Positions 1 to 8,284 of a DNA stretch of 52,210 bases are shown here, piece by piece; the stretch's first letter is position 1, and every line of letters starts with the position of its first letter. The position numbers were made by a program, and so were the translations under genes. Under the pieces are notes generated by a model. That model ran no database searches and was not told the DNA's origin. It saw nothing but the letters and a program-made list of their open reading frames with translations. Origin of the DNA: Planctomycetaceae bacterium. Its GTDB lineage: Bacteria; Planctomycetota; Planctomycetia; Planctomycetales; Planctomycetaceae. The stretch is from assembly GCA_020426325.1 (NCBI GenBank), contig JAGQQG010000041.1, positions 1 to 52,210 of the forward strand, written 5' to 3'.

Positions 1-2
1 AC

Positions 3-1667
3 TCCAGCGGCACACTGCTGATTGACTTACCTAACCCGAACTCTCATAAGCCTGGTACAAAAAATGGGGGCATCTCACTGGGTGAACAGAGTTTCGTCAT
101 CTTTGACGGTTCGGCAGGAACTATCCAAATAGACGACACACTGGTAATGAATAACAACCAGGTGCTCGTAGGAAGCGGTGTTTCAATTCACGTGAAAGGT
201 GAGAGGTTCGGACTGCCAGCGACATATACAACGCCACAAACACGACCAAGACTCCTCGGCGCTGACGACGATGTGGACACCATCGTGCTGCCCCTAGAGC
301 GAGGAGCTGTTATCGGTCTAGATCTTGTCGGTGGTAGAAACGGAATTACAGGAGACGGTGCATCCGACGCATTGATAACTCTCAATCGGATCAGCGGTGC
401 AAATTACGTTGAAGGAGAACTGTCTGGCAATGGGATCTACTTGAAAAACCTTGCAGACGGCTTTGTGATTACGAGCAATGTTCTGGAAGGTAACGATCGC
501 GCCGGACTCTATGTTGAGGGCTCGTTCCCAGTTGGAATCTCCTACAACACTCTTCGAGAGAATGGGACAGGGATGCATTTCTCGACAGATGTCGAAGGAA
601 GTATCACGGAAAACACCATTGAAGAAAATCGTCAATACGGCATCCGCGTCTTCGGTGATGTGCATGGTGACATTGCTAATAACACGATCATCGAAAATGA
701 ACAAACCGGAATCATGGTTGCGGAGACAGTTTTCGGAAGCATCAGGAATAATCAAGCCATGAAAAATGGTCGCCACGCGATTCATGTCGAAGGTGATGTG
801 CTCGGAGAAGTCCGTGACAACATCTTGGAAGACAACCATTACTACGGAGTGCTTATTGGAGGGGATGTTGGTGGCGACATACTTCGAAACATTGCCACAG
901 ACAACGGAGGCGGATTGTCCGTGGGTGGTGATGTTATGGGTAACATCAAAGACAACCAGGCTCTAGAGAATAATGGTGACGCACTCCGCACGAATGGTGA
1001 CGTCTTCGGTAGTGTTATGAGCAACTCAGTTCTGGGGAACGGCGGAGATGGCATCAAGTTATTGGGGACAGTTCATGGATCGATAGCGTTGAATACTTCA
1101 AGCGAAAACGATGGTGACGGGATTCATGCAGAAATGGGGATCAAGGGGGATGTAATCAACAACACAACTCTCTCCAATGGCTCCAACGGAATCGAAGTGT
1201 GGCCTTTCATCGGTGGGCAAGTAGCTCACAACGATGCTCATCATAACGGGAAAAATGGCATCGAAGTGGTCAATGTCGCCGGTGACATTATCCGGAACAG
1301 GGTGAACGATAATGGAAGGAAACGATACAGTACCGGGGCAAGCGGCCTTTCAATAGCCGGTGGGTTTGGTGGTGAGGTGGCTGAAAACGAAGCTCGAAAC
1401 AACTACAGTGAGGGCATATTGCTCATCGTTCAACCACAAGAGCAAGTGATCGCGCGGGACAATTTGTTGGTCGGCAACAACCGTATGAGGCATGAATTCA
1501 TGGTTGAGAAGTGGGGGAACTCTTCCGGGCCTGTATTTGTTACGCTCATTGATAACACAAGTCGAAATGATCTTGGAGGTGGAACTGGATATGACTATCG
1601 ACACGAACTGTACTCTGAAATTCGCCTCATCGATGGCGGCGGAAACTTTGGACTGATCGAACCATAG
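3..1667 (+). CDS. Right-handed beta-helix repeat protein, 5' end missing
   Basis: The frame is open from base 3 with no stop before the first ATG at 147, so the gene starts upstream of the window and only its C-terminal 554 residues are here. The centre consists of coils of 22-23 residues with the pattern V-x-G-D/S-I, N, N-G, G-I-x-V and often a closing G-D. This is the signature of a parallel beta-helix of the pectin-lyase/NosD type. Such proteins are usually secreted or surface-bound and either bind or cleave polysaccharides. I see no catalytic motif, membrane segment or sorting signal in the visible part, and the C-terminus is plain. The stop TAG is at 1665-1667. The DNA looks more AT-rich than the genes that follow. 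It faces the sulfatase gene convergently. The fold is fairly certain; the function is unknown. Confidence 0.85.
   Translation, partial: SSGTLLIDLPNPNSHKPGTKNGGISLGEQSFVIFDGSAGTIQIDDTLVMNNNQVLVGSGVSIHVKGERFGLPATYTTPQTRPRLLGADDDVDTIVLPLERGAVIGLDLVGGRNGITGDGASDALITLNRISGANYVEGELSGNGIYLKNLADGFVITSNVLEGNDRAGLYVEGSFPVGISYNTLRENGTGMHFSTDVEGSITENTIEENRQYGIRVFGDVHGDIANNTIIENEQTGIMVAETVFGSIRNNQAMKNGRHAIHVEGDVLGEVRDNILEDNHYYGVLIGGDVGGDILRNIATDNGGGLSVGGDVMGNIKDNQALENNGDALRTNGDVFGSVMSNSVLGNGGDGIKLLGTVHGSIALNTSSENDGDGIHAEMGIKGDVINNTTLSNGSNGIEVWPFIGGQVAHNDAHHNGKNGIEVVNVAGDIIRNRVNDNGRKRYSTGASGLSIAGGFGGEVAENEARNNYSEGILLIVQPQEQVIARDNLLVGNNRMRHEFMVEKWGNSSGPVFVTLIDNTSRNDLGGGTGYDYRHELYSEIRLIDGGGNFGLIEP
591..1274 (+). 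repeat. Ten consecutive 22-23-codon beta-helix coils
   Basis: Ten consecutive coils can be laid out without gaps between bases 591 and 1274. Eight are exactly 23 codons and two are 22 codons. Each starts V/I-x-G-D/S-I/V, has Asn at about positions 8 and 13, and mostly ends in G-D or a close variant. The units are conserved in protein pattern but diverged in DNA, so this is an old internal duplication and not a fresh tandem repeat. More irregular coils follow from 1275. Confidence 0.8.
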
Positions 1668-1732
1668 CGAAGTCCTAGTATCGTTTCTCATGTAACGTGC
1701 GGCATTACCACTGAGACGTCATTGAACTCTAA

Positions 1733-3160
1733 TCACTGATCAAGCTGTCGAGTGAGCCACGATGAGAACTCCGGGCGGTTCTTCCATTCGTCGAGGTAAG
1801 GCTGATACCCAGTGACCTCCGACCAGTCACGAGGAGCGGGGTCGGGTGGAGTGGCCGTGCCTTCGGGATAGTCCATCCCTGCGATGCTGTTTTCGATGGA
1901 GCCGGCCCATGCTTCGAAGGCTGACCGCAATTTCACTGTGACCTCGGGGTACTTGTCTGAAACGTCGGTAGTTTCGCGGGGGGCGTCGCTAATGTGGAAC
2001 AACTCGTACTTACCCTTATTGACATCGAGCGTGAGGAGTTTGAACTCGTTGTCGATCAAGGCTGCGCGGTTGGTGTGGCGGAAGGGGATGGGTTTTTCGC
2101 GATGGTTCAGTTCTTCCCTGAAGAGCGGTCGCAGGCTCAGGCCGTCCTGGGGTTGGAGCATGACGTTGTCTGGCAGGCCGGTGATATCGGTGAGGGTGGG
2201 GAAGATGTCCATCGTGACCGCTGGGAACTCGGTGACTCTCGGCTGGGTGATGACTGTGGGCCATTCGATGATCGCGGGGACGCGGAGGCCGCCTTCGTAG
2301 ACGGTGTTTTTGAAGCCTCGCAGGCCGCCGACGGTGTCCGGAGTGATCTTCGGCAGGCCGCCGTTATCGCTGTTGAACCAGACGAGAGTGTTGTCGGCAA
2401 TCCCGAGATCACGCAGTGCCTGTCGGAGCGTGCCGATACTGCGGTCCATGGCCACGAGTTCGCCGTAGTGCTGTTTTGAGTGCTCATCCAGATCCGTAAA
2501 GGGACTTCCGTCCTCGTCACTCGCTATCCAGGGACTGTGCGGGCTGCCGTACCAGATGACCGTGAATGACGGCTGCTGTGCGTCGACCTGTCTCCGAATG
2601 AACTCCAGCGCCTGCGAGACGATGATATCCGACGAATCCCCCTCGAACTCGATGAACTCTCCTCGGTGACTGAGGAGCGGGTTGCGATCAAAGAAGTTGG
2701 TGACGGACAGCCACTCGTCGAAGCCGAACACGCCAGGGTGACGGGCATCACTGGCAAGGATTGGAGCACCGGGGCCGCGCAAGCCGTTGAGGTGCCACTT
2801 GCCGAAGTGTCCCGTGGCGTAGCCGGCATCTCGTAGTGCTTGAGCGACGGTCCGCTCCTGAAGTCGCAAGGGGTACCCATGATTGTGGACGCCCGTGCGA
2901 TCGTTCGAGCGGCCGGTCATTACAGTGGCTCGCGTCGGTGAGCAATTCGGTGCTCCTGCGTAGAAGCGATCGAACCGTAGACCGTTCGCTACCATCGCAT
3001 CGAGGTTGGGGGTCTTCAAGACCGGATGATTGTAGTAGCCCGTCTGCCCCCAACCCATGTCATCCGCCATGACGAGCACGATGTTTGGGCGCGACTCGTC
3101 AGCTGACAAAGTCATCGACATCAGGCAGGTCAGAAGCAGTGTCTTGATTGTCGTTGCCAT
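1733..3160 (-). CDS. Secreted type I sulfatase (arylsulfatase family)
   Basis: A 475-residue sulfatase of the formylglycine-dependent alkaline phosphatase superfamily. A signal peptide covers about residues 1-20. Metal-binding Asp33-Asp34 lie in the opening strand (NIVLVMADDMGWG). The C-x-P-x-R modification site is Cys73-Ser-Pro-Thr-Arg77, where the Cys would become formylglycine. GKWH at 120-123 and a downstream SDNGG supply further active-site residues. The length is normal and no catalytic residue is missing. Planctomycetes carry many such enzymes for desulfating algal and other sulfated glycans; the substrate cannot be read here. The gene begins 43 bases after the stop of the ATP-grasp-like gene on the same strand, so the two may be co-transcribed. 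No anaerobic sulfatase-maturing enzyme is in the window. Confidence 0.93.
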   Translation of the reverse strand: MATTIKTLLLTCLMSMTLSADESRPNIVLVMADDMGWGQTGYYNHPVLKTPNLDAMVANGLRFDRFYAGAPNCSPTRATVMTGRSNDRTGVHNHGYPLRLQERTVAQALRDAGYATGHFGKWHLNGLRGPGAPILASDARHPGVFGFDEWLSVTNFFDRNPLLSHRGEFIEFEGDSSDIIVSQALEFIRRQVDAQQPSFTVIWYGSPHSPWIASDEDGSPFTDLDEHSKQHYGELVAMDRSIGTLRQALRDLGIADNTLVWFNSDNGGLPKITPDTVGGLRGFKNTVYEGGLRVPAIIEWPTVITQPRVTEFPAVTMDIFPTLTDITGLPDNVMLQPQDGLSLRPLFREELNHREKPIPFRHTNRAALIDNEFKLLTLDVNKGKYELFHISDAPRETTDVSDKYPEVTVKLRSAFEAWAGSIENSIAGMDYPEGTATPPDPAPRDWSEVTGYQPYLDEWKNRPEFSSWLTRQLDQ

Positions 3161-3203
3161 TTTCTCTCCCGAGGTCCGCTGTCCCGATGCTCACGCATGC
3201 GAC

Positions 3204-4256
3204 TCAAATCCGATGTGTCTGATCTGCGTTTCCCAGTTCGACTGCAAACGCTGGTCTTACATGAAACGTGCCGCGGTCCCATGAGGGAACGGACTCCCCC
3301 TCATGGCTGAGCAGTCGGCGCAGACCGAGGCTCAACCGTCCCATCGTCCAGCGTGCGTTGATATCCTGCAAGGGACGCAGCCAATCCTCGCCGTTGGGCA
3401 GGCGATATCGCATCGCATCGATCCCCATCGGACCGAAGTACCCGTCCTGCTGAGCGATGGCAGCCACTTTCAATCCGACCGTCAACGCATCGGTCCACGC
3501 AGGGTCATTATCGATTGCAGGGGTGAACTCACAGCCGAGGAACCGCCCCGCGTCATCGACAAGCAACTGTGTGACACCCTCCACGTATGGCTGACCGTTC
3601 TGCGGCACCGTCAACTGCACACCAACTTCTTCCACACGGTTGACCCATGGTTCGACGAACAAGGCATGGCCCCGCGTGAGGCGACTCTTTGCCCACTTGG
3701 TCAGTGCATCGACGTCAAACGGTTGCCTCCCCCGGTGAACGAAACGCTCTCGCGATGAGTTACTGAACTCGGCCTTCACGACCCAGCCATCAAACGAGGC
3801 AGGCAATGCCTCAATCGCTGCCTTGAGTTCACTCAACGATTCGACAATCGCTGCTCCGGGCAACCCCACTCCAAGTCGCTGTTCCTGCTGGTGGGAGAAT
3901 CGCCTGGCGTTCAGCCTCCGGACAACATTGAGCGACGGCGCATCTATGAGCGCCCCCAGAGAATGACCAAGGGCCACGACCTCTGCAGTCCACCCCCAAG
4001 GGACTAATGCCATACCGGGAGGAACATCTTCCACCGATGAGGCAATCGTCATTGCAGGCAGTCCGCTCTGCTCGATTCGCTCCAGAAACGCCCTGTTGAC
4101 TGGATCGGGACTCCAGAGGGCATCACCTGTCTGTGCGGCGACGCCCCAACCGCATGCCAACTCAGCTACGATTCGGCGTAGCCCGCCGGGCAATGGTTGC
4201 CCAGCTGCCACAAGCGAGTGCTCGAAATCGAAGTTACCGATCAACAGGCGGGACAT
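3204..4256 (-). CDS. ATP-grasp-like protein
   Basis: 350 residues from the ATG at 4256, whose product begins MSRLLIGNFDFEHSL. An in-frame extension to 4304 exists but runs towards the divergent hemH promoter region and adds an unlikely N-terminus. The middle has a lysine-bearing strand (DGWVVKAEFSNSSRERF, about residues 157-173) like the nucleotide-binding lysine of ATP-grasp ligases. The C-terminal third has GPMGIDAMRYR followed by DINARWTMGR, resembling the metal-binding D/E and N-x-R of that fold. Family members join a carboxylate to an amine or thiol using ATP; the substrate here is unknown. It lies upstream of the sulfatase and divergent from hemH, 113 bases away. The fold assignment is moderate and made by eye. 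Confidence 0.6.
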   Translation of the reverse strand: MSRLLIGNFDFEHSLVAAGQPLPGGLRRIVAELACGWGVAAQTGDALWSPDPVNRAFLERIEQSGLPAMTIASSVEDVPPGMALVPWGWTAEVVALGHSLGALIDAPSLNVVRRLNARRFSHQQEQRLGVGLPGAAIVESLSELKAAIEALPASFDGWVVKAEFSNSSRERFVHRGRQPFDVDALTKWAKSRLTRGHALFVEPWVNRVEEVGVQLTVPQNGQPYVEGVTQLLVDDAGRFLGCEFTPAIDNDPAWTDALTVGLKVAAIAQQDGYFGPMGIDAMRYRLPNGEDWLRPLQDINARWTMGRLSLGLRRLLSHEGESVPSWDRGTFHVRPAFAVELGNADQTHRI

Positions 4257-4369
4257 GATTTTCTGGTTGAAGGCCGGGGCATCAGTCGTTCCGCTGCACG
4301 ACACTTGCCGGACTGCCTATCATCTATCAGAGATATTGTTTGTACACGTTTTCAGGTGAGAACCAATTC

Positions 4370-5407
4370 ATGAGCCACTCATACGATGCGATTCTCGTCG
4401 TCGGCTTTGGCGGTCCCGAAAGTCGCGACGACGTGATTCCTTTTCTCGAAAACGTCCTGCGAGGCCGCAACGTCCCGCGCGAACGGATGCTGGAAGTCGC
4501 AGAGCATTATTACCATTTTGGCGGCGTCAGTCCCATCAATCAGCAGGTTCGAAATCTTCTCGAAGTTTTGAAACCTGAACTTCACCAGCACGGCATCGAT
4601 CTCCCGGTGTACTGGGGCAATCGCAACTGGCATCCCATGCTTGCGGACACGATGCAGCAAATGGTCGATGACGGGGTTCAGCGGGCAATTGCTGTGGTGT
4701 TGGCCGCCTACAGTTCCTACTCAAGTTGTCGGCAGTACCGGGAAGACATCATGCGAGCACAGGAGGCTGTCGGTGAAAAAGCTCCGCAGGTCGACAAAGT
4801 CCGCGTCTGGTACAACCACCCGGATTTCATCGCTGCCAATGCCGAACTGTTGCAAGAGTCAGTCGAGAAGTTCTCCCCGGAGGATCGTGAGATTCTGCAC
4901 CTTGCATTCACGGCCCACAGCATCCCCAAGTCCATGGCCGATCAATGCCGTTATGAAGAGCAGCTGACGGAGACTTGCCGGCTGATCGCTGAAAAACTCG
5001 GAATTGAAAACGATCGCTGGCAACTGGTCTATCAAAGTCGAAGCGGTCGGCCACAAGACCCGTGGCTCGAACCTGACATCTGCGATCACTTGCGGGACCT
5101 GAAGGAACGAGGTGTCGAAAATGTCATCATTCATCCCGTCGGGTTTCTTTCCGATCATATGGAAGTTCTGTACGACCTCGACGATGAGGCAGCCGGGATC
5201 GCGAAGGAACTCGGACAACACATGGAGAGAGCGGCCACCGTCGGCACTCACCCGACCTTTGTGTCGATGCTGCGCAAGCTGATTGCCGAGCGTCTGAATG
5301 AAGACATGCAACGTGAAGCAGTCGGTGATTTCGGTCCGAGCCATGATGTGTGCCCGCTCGATTGCTGTCCGGCTCCCATTCGTCCCGCCACTCGGCCCGC
5401 AGTTTGA
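4370..5407 (+). CDS. hemH: Ferrochelatase, probable [2Fe-2S] coproporphyrin type
   Basis: 345 residues from the ATG at 4370, preceded by AGGTGAG. The enzyme inserts Fe(II) into a porphyrin late in haem synthesis. The catalytic His183 lies in FTAHSIP and the metal-site Glu265 in SDHMEVLYDLD. The text closely resembles actinobacterial ferrochelatases: FGGVSPIN, GNRNWHP, YSSYSSCRQYREDI, YQSRSGRPQDPWLEPD. Cys193, ten residues after His183, matches the internal cluster ligand of the mycobacterial enzyme. A short C-terminal tail carries Cys328, Cys332 and Cys333. That arrangement suggests a [2Fe-2S] cluster and use of coproporphyrin III (the CpfC role), which is inference. No other haem gene is nearby. 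An upstream in-frame ATG at 4340 lacks support. Confidence 0.92.
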   Translation: MSHSYDAILVVGFGGPESRDDVIPFLENVLRGRNVPRERMLEVAEHYYHFGGVSPINQQVRNLLEVLKPELHQHGIDLPVYWGNRNWHPMLADTMQQMVDDGVQRAIAVVLAAYSSYSSCRQYREDIMRAQEAVGEKAPQVDKVRVWYNHPDFIAANAELLQESVEKFSPEDREILHLAFTAHSIPKSMADQCRYEEQLTETCRLIAEKLGIENDRWQLVYQSRSGRPQDPWLEPDICDHLRDLKERGVENVIIHPVGFLSDHMEVLYDLDDEAAGIAKELGQHMERAATVGTHPTFVSMLRKLIAERLNEDMQREAVGDFGPSHDVCPLDCCPAPIRPATRPAV

Positions 5408-5477
5408 CCCGTTGCGTGCACTCAGGAGGCTGCGTAAGATTGAAAAGGAACCTAATCTCGACTGTGAAAGAGGCGTG

Positions 5478-5966
5478 ATGGATTTTCAAGACCGGCTCGA
5501 ACGAGCGATCAAGCGTGGCAACCGCACTGCGGAAGCCCGCGTTCAAGCCGAGGTCCAGAAGACCATGTCCGCTGAGGAGCAGAAGTCACTTCACTCCCGT
5601 AGCCGTCTCGAACTGTCCGATCACATTGAGTCCTGTCTGAAGATGCTCGCAGACCGGTTTCCCGGGTTCGATTACGGATCGATCCTGAATGAGGACGGCT
5701 GGGGCGGTCGAATCACTCGCGATGACATCAGGCTTCAGCGCGGTACAGGAAGCCAGACGCTCTACAGCCGGCTGGAGATGACAGTTCGCCCGCTCGGATC
5801 AGTGCCCATCGTTGAACTTGTCGGCAAGGCGACCATTCGCAACAAAGAGATCTTCAGCCGCAACCACTATCAGCGGCTCGAAGAACTCGATATCGAATCG
5901 TTCCGCGAAATGATCGACCTGTGGGTTCTCGAGTTCGCAGAACAGTTCGCCGCCGCCGCGAAGTAG
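5478..5966 (+). CDS. Conserved-looking hypothetical protein (162 aa)
   Basis: 162 residues from the ATG at 5478; the open frame extends further upstream but overlaps the end of hemH. The N-terminal half is charged and helical with many Arg, Glu and Gln. The C-terminal half is predicted beta-rich (SRLEMTVRPLGSVPIVELVGKATIRNKEIF) and ends in a helix. There is no signal peptide or membrane segment, so it is probably cytoplasmic. I do not recognise a family. It follows hemH by 70 bases on the same strand and could be co-transcribed. Coding bias and the regular amphipathic pattern support a real gene. Confidence 0.7.
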   Translation: MDFQDRLERAIKRGNRTAEARVQAEVQKTMSAEEQKSLHSRSRLELSDHIESCLKMLADRFPGFDYGSILNEDGWGGRITRDDIRLQRGTGSQTLYSRLEMTVRPLGSVPIVELVGKATIRNKEIFSRNHYQRLEELDIESFREMIDLWVLEFAEQFAAAAK

Positions 5967-6007
5967 ACGCCGTGAATCAACGAGACGAGTGAAGAGGATT
6001 GTGACAA

Positions 6008-7009
6008 TCAGTCCTCGAACGCTGCATCGAACCGGCGACCGGACGGAGCGAAGTCCACGTTCTTACAGAACTGGGCTGCTTCTTCCGCTCCTGCTTCGCG
6101 ATCCATGCCCGAGTCTTCCCATTCGACTGACAATGGCATGTCCTGAGGATATCCGGCCGCGTTGAGAGCCCGGATGATCTCTTCGAACCGCACGCCCCCT
6201 CGTCCGACGCTGCGGAAGTCCCAGCCGCGTCGCTGATCGCCAAACGACAGGTGACTGGCAAGAATGCCTGTTTTTCCGTTAAGCGTGACGGCTGCATCCT
6301 TCATATGCACGTGATAGATGCGGTTCGGGAACGCCCGGATAAACTCGACCGGATCAACTCCCTGCCAGATGAGGTGACTCGGATCGAAGTTGAATCCAAA
6401 TTCCTCGCGATGATCGAGGGCCTGGAGTGCCAACTCGGAAGAGTAAATGTCGAAAGCGATTTCCGTCGGGTGAACCTCGAGGGCGAACTTGATCCCGCAT
6501 TCCTGAAAGACATCGAGAATGGGGTTCCACAAGTCAGCGAGGAGTTGATATCCCGCATCGATCATGTGTCGCGGAACGGGAGGGAAGTCGTAGATGAGAT
6601 GCCAGATGCTGCTACCGGTGAAGCCGTTGACGACACCGATGCCCAACTTCTGAGCGGCCCGGGCCGTGTTCTTCATCTCTTCGATTGCACGCTCACGCAC
6701 GCCAGCGGGGTCGCCGTCACCCCAGACGTATTCCGGCAGGATCGCCTTGTGCCGCTCGTCGATGATGTCCAATACTGCTTGTCCGACGAGATGGTTCGAG
6801 ATCGCAAACAGCTTCAGATCGTGCTTTTCGAGCAGATCCCGCTTTTTGGCACAGTAAGTGTCATCCGAGAGGGCCTTGTCGACCTCAAAATGGTCGCCCC
6901 AGCACGCCAGCTCGACACCGTCGTATCCGAACGCCTTGGCCTTCTTGCAGAGTTCCTCTATTGGCAGATCGGCCCACTGGCCGGTGAAGAGTGTAACCGG
7001 GCGTCCCAT
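6008..7009 (-). CDS. Sugar phosphate isomerase/epimerase (xylose-isomerase-like TIM barrel)
   Basis: 333 residues, cytoplasmic, with no signal peptide. The four metal-ligand positions of the AP-endonuclease-2/xylose-isomerase fold are all present: Glu in FALEVHPTE, Asp and His in FNFDPSHL, His in YHVHMKD and Glu in LSVEWED. Members isomerise or epimerise sugars, keto-sugars or inositols, and in planctomycetes they are usually linked to sugar catabolism with Gfo/Idh enzymes. The substrate is not readable. The start at 7009 begins [16 protein letters not shown], right at the fold's first strand. A 13-base palindrome lies 18 bases upstream. It converges with the hypothetical gene ending at 5966. 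Confidence 0.88.
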   Translation of the reverse strand: MGRPVTLFTGQWADLPIEELCKKAKAFGYDGVELACWGDHFEVDKALSDDTYCAKKRDLLEKHDLKLFAISNHLVGQAVLDIIDERHKAILPEYVWGDGDPAGVRERAIEEMKNTARAAQKLGIGVVNGFTGSSIWHLIYDFPPVPRHMIDAGYQLLADLWNPILDVFQECGIKFALEVHPTEIAFDIYSSELALQALDHREEFGFNFDPSHLIWQGVDPVEFIRAFPNRIYHVHMKDAAVTLNGKTGILASHLSFGDQRRGWDFRSVGRGGVRFEEIIRALNAAGYPQDMPLSVEWEDSGMDREAGAEEAAQFCKNVDFAPSGRRFDAAFED

Positions 7010-7027
7010 GGTGCAATTCCTAACGTC

Positions 7028-7040
7028 TTATCTGAGATAA
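7028..7040. promoter_or_regulatory. Palindrome TTATCT-G-AGATAA, possible operator
   Basis: A perfect 6+1+6 inverted repeat 18 bases upstream of the start codon of the minus-strand isomerase gene. The position suits a repressor site for a sugar-responsive regulator, but no regulator gene is adjacent except the LuxR-type gene at 7591, and LuxR-type sites usually look different. It is only a candidate, because a 13-base palindrome can arise by chance. Confidence 0.3.
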
Positions 7041-7590
7041 CCTTCGGTACCACAAACATGTTGCAGTGGTGTATGAAGTTCGTATGAGATTGATCACGGT
7101 AATCGACACGGATCACGATTTCAATCATGAGCGAGGCCACAAACGATCCCGAGAGTAACGCAACAAGAGGATGAAACGAGCGGATGAAAAGGTGTGATTC
7201 AGGCAAGTATGGCGCTCGACAGACGAAGAAGGTCATGATGCAGCAATTCTACGCTCGTACGCGTGGTATCCGATCATGCGTGATTTCCCGCCTCGACCAC
7301 ACGTGTTGTTCCGCAATGGTTTACTGCAAGAGTGCTTGTCTCCTCTTCTGATGATGTTCCACCGTCGGGCCTACTCATTGCTGCGAAAAACACCATCAGG
7401 CGGGGAATGCACTTGTATCGATGAGAAGAAACACTTAGTCTCAAGAAGACCTGTTAGTAGACAGATGTCACCTTGATGGCAGAGCTTCTAACAGGCGGAT
7501 CGATTCGGGCTGTGTCCGACCCTGAAGTTGTCGGACTTGCAGTTCATTGTCTGTTCGTTTCGTCCTGTTCAAAATCTCAGGGAGGCAGGC
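7041..7590. other. Intergenic gap between divergent genes
   Basis: About 550 bases without a convincing gene. A 66-codon open frame at 7276-7476 has no ribosome binding site and no recognisable composition, so I do not call it. The gap should hold the promoters of the isomerase gene (leftwards) and of the response regulator (rightwards). GGAGG at 7581-7585 is the regulator's ribosome binding site. A possible small RNA cannot be judged from sequence alone. Confidence 0.6.
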
Positions 7591-8250
7591 ATGCGCTCGC
7601 AGTTCTTCAAGATCGCAATCATCGACGAACACCCCATGTTCGTGGAGGCACTGAGCCAGCGGATTGCTCAGTTCGATGAAATGCAGGTCGTTTTTACGGC
7701 GGAAGATTCAGAGACCGGATTCCGACGCGCTCTGGAACACCAGCCGGATCTGGTCCTGATCGCGATGGACATCCCCGGGCGCGGCGTGTTTACACTGGCC
7801 GACGAACTTGCGAGGAGACTGCCGGCGGCCCGTGTCGTCTTCTTCGCAGACGTGGTCACGGATGTTTTTCTGGATGAAGCATTGCGATTCGATGCTGCGG
7901 GTTTTCTGCTCACCAGCGACCCCGTCGACCGGTTCATTGAGAACATTCGTTCAGCCTGTCGGGGAGGAACCGTTTTCTCCGACTCGGTTGCAGACCGTCT
8001 GGAATACGACCCTGAGACACGGCGATACTCTGCAAAAATTACGAGTTATCTGGCTACATTAACAAGTCGGCAGACGGCCGTACTGCGACATCTCGTGCGG
8101 GGGGACAGCGTCAAGGAAGTTTCCCGTACCATGTCCCTGTCGGAGCGGGCGATCGAGAGCCACAAGTACCGGATCATGCGAAAACTCGGCATTCATGACC
8201 GAGTGGAACTGGCCCGGTATGCCATTCGTGAAGGTCTTGCGATACCATGA
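7591..8250 (+). CDS. LuxR/NarL-type response regulator with degenerate receiver
   Basis: 219 residues from the ATG at 7591, set five bases after GGAGG; the frame is open to 7528, but this start fits best. An N-terminal receiver-like domain (residues 1-120) is followed by a LuxR-type helix-turn-helix (about 155-219: LTSRQTAVLRHLVRGDSVKEV, then ERAIESHKYRIMRKLGI). The DNA-binding half is intact. In the receiver, a gap-free match to NarL-type proteins puts Ala58 at the phospho-acceptor Asp, Ala86 at the switch Thr/Ser and Thr108 at the conserved Lys; only the acidic pair Asp12-Glu13 remains. It therefore probably works without phosphorylation. No sensor kinase is adjacent. The Tat-exported TIM-barrel gene starts 34 bases after its stop and may be its target or operon partner. 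Confidence 0.88.
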   Translation: MRSQFFKIAIIDEHPMFVEALSQRIAQFDEMQVVFTAEDSETGFRRALEHQPDLVLIAMDIPGRGVFTLADELARRLPAARVVFFADVVTDVFLDEALRFDAAGFLLTSDPVDRFIENIRSACRGGTVFSDSVADRLEYDPETRRYSAKITSYLATLTSRQTAVLRHLVRGDSVKEVSRTMSLSERAIESHKYRIMRKLGIHDRVELARYAIREGLAIP

Positions 8251-8284
8251 GGTGAGTTCACTCCCTCTCGGATCGAGATTGCTG

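Noticed and set aside
591-1274. CRISPR-like regular spacing
   Set aside because: The 66-69-base periodicity is protein coding (beta-helix coils); there are no identical DNA repeats separated by unique spacers.
5997-6009. Palindrome GATTGT-G-ACAATC in the convergent gap before the isomerase stop
   Set aside because: Too short, with a one-base loop, and it overlaps the stop codon; no reason to call a terminator.
6251-7087. 278-codon open frame antisense to the isomerase
   Set aside because: The minus-strand gene has all four metal ligands; the plus-strand frame has no recognisable protein features.
7276-7476. 66-codon open frame in the long gap
   Set aside because: No ribosome binding site, no hydrophobic or domain pattern, and codon use unlike the neighbours.
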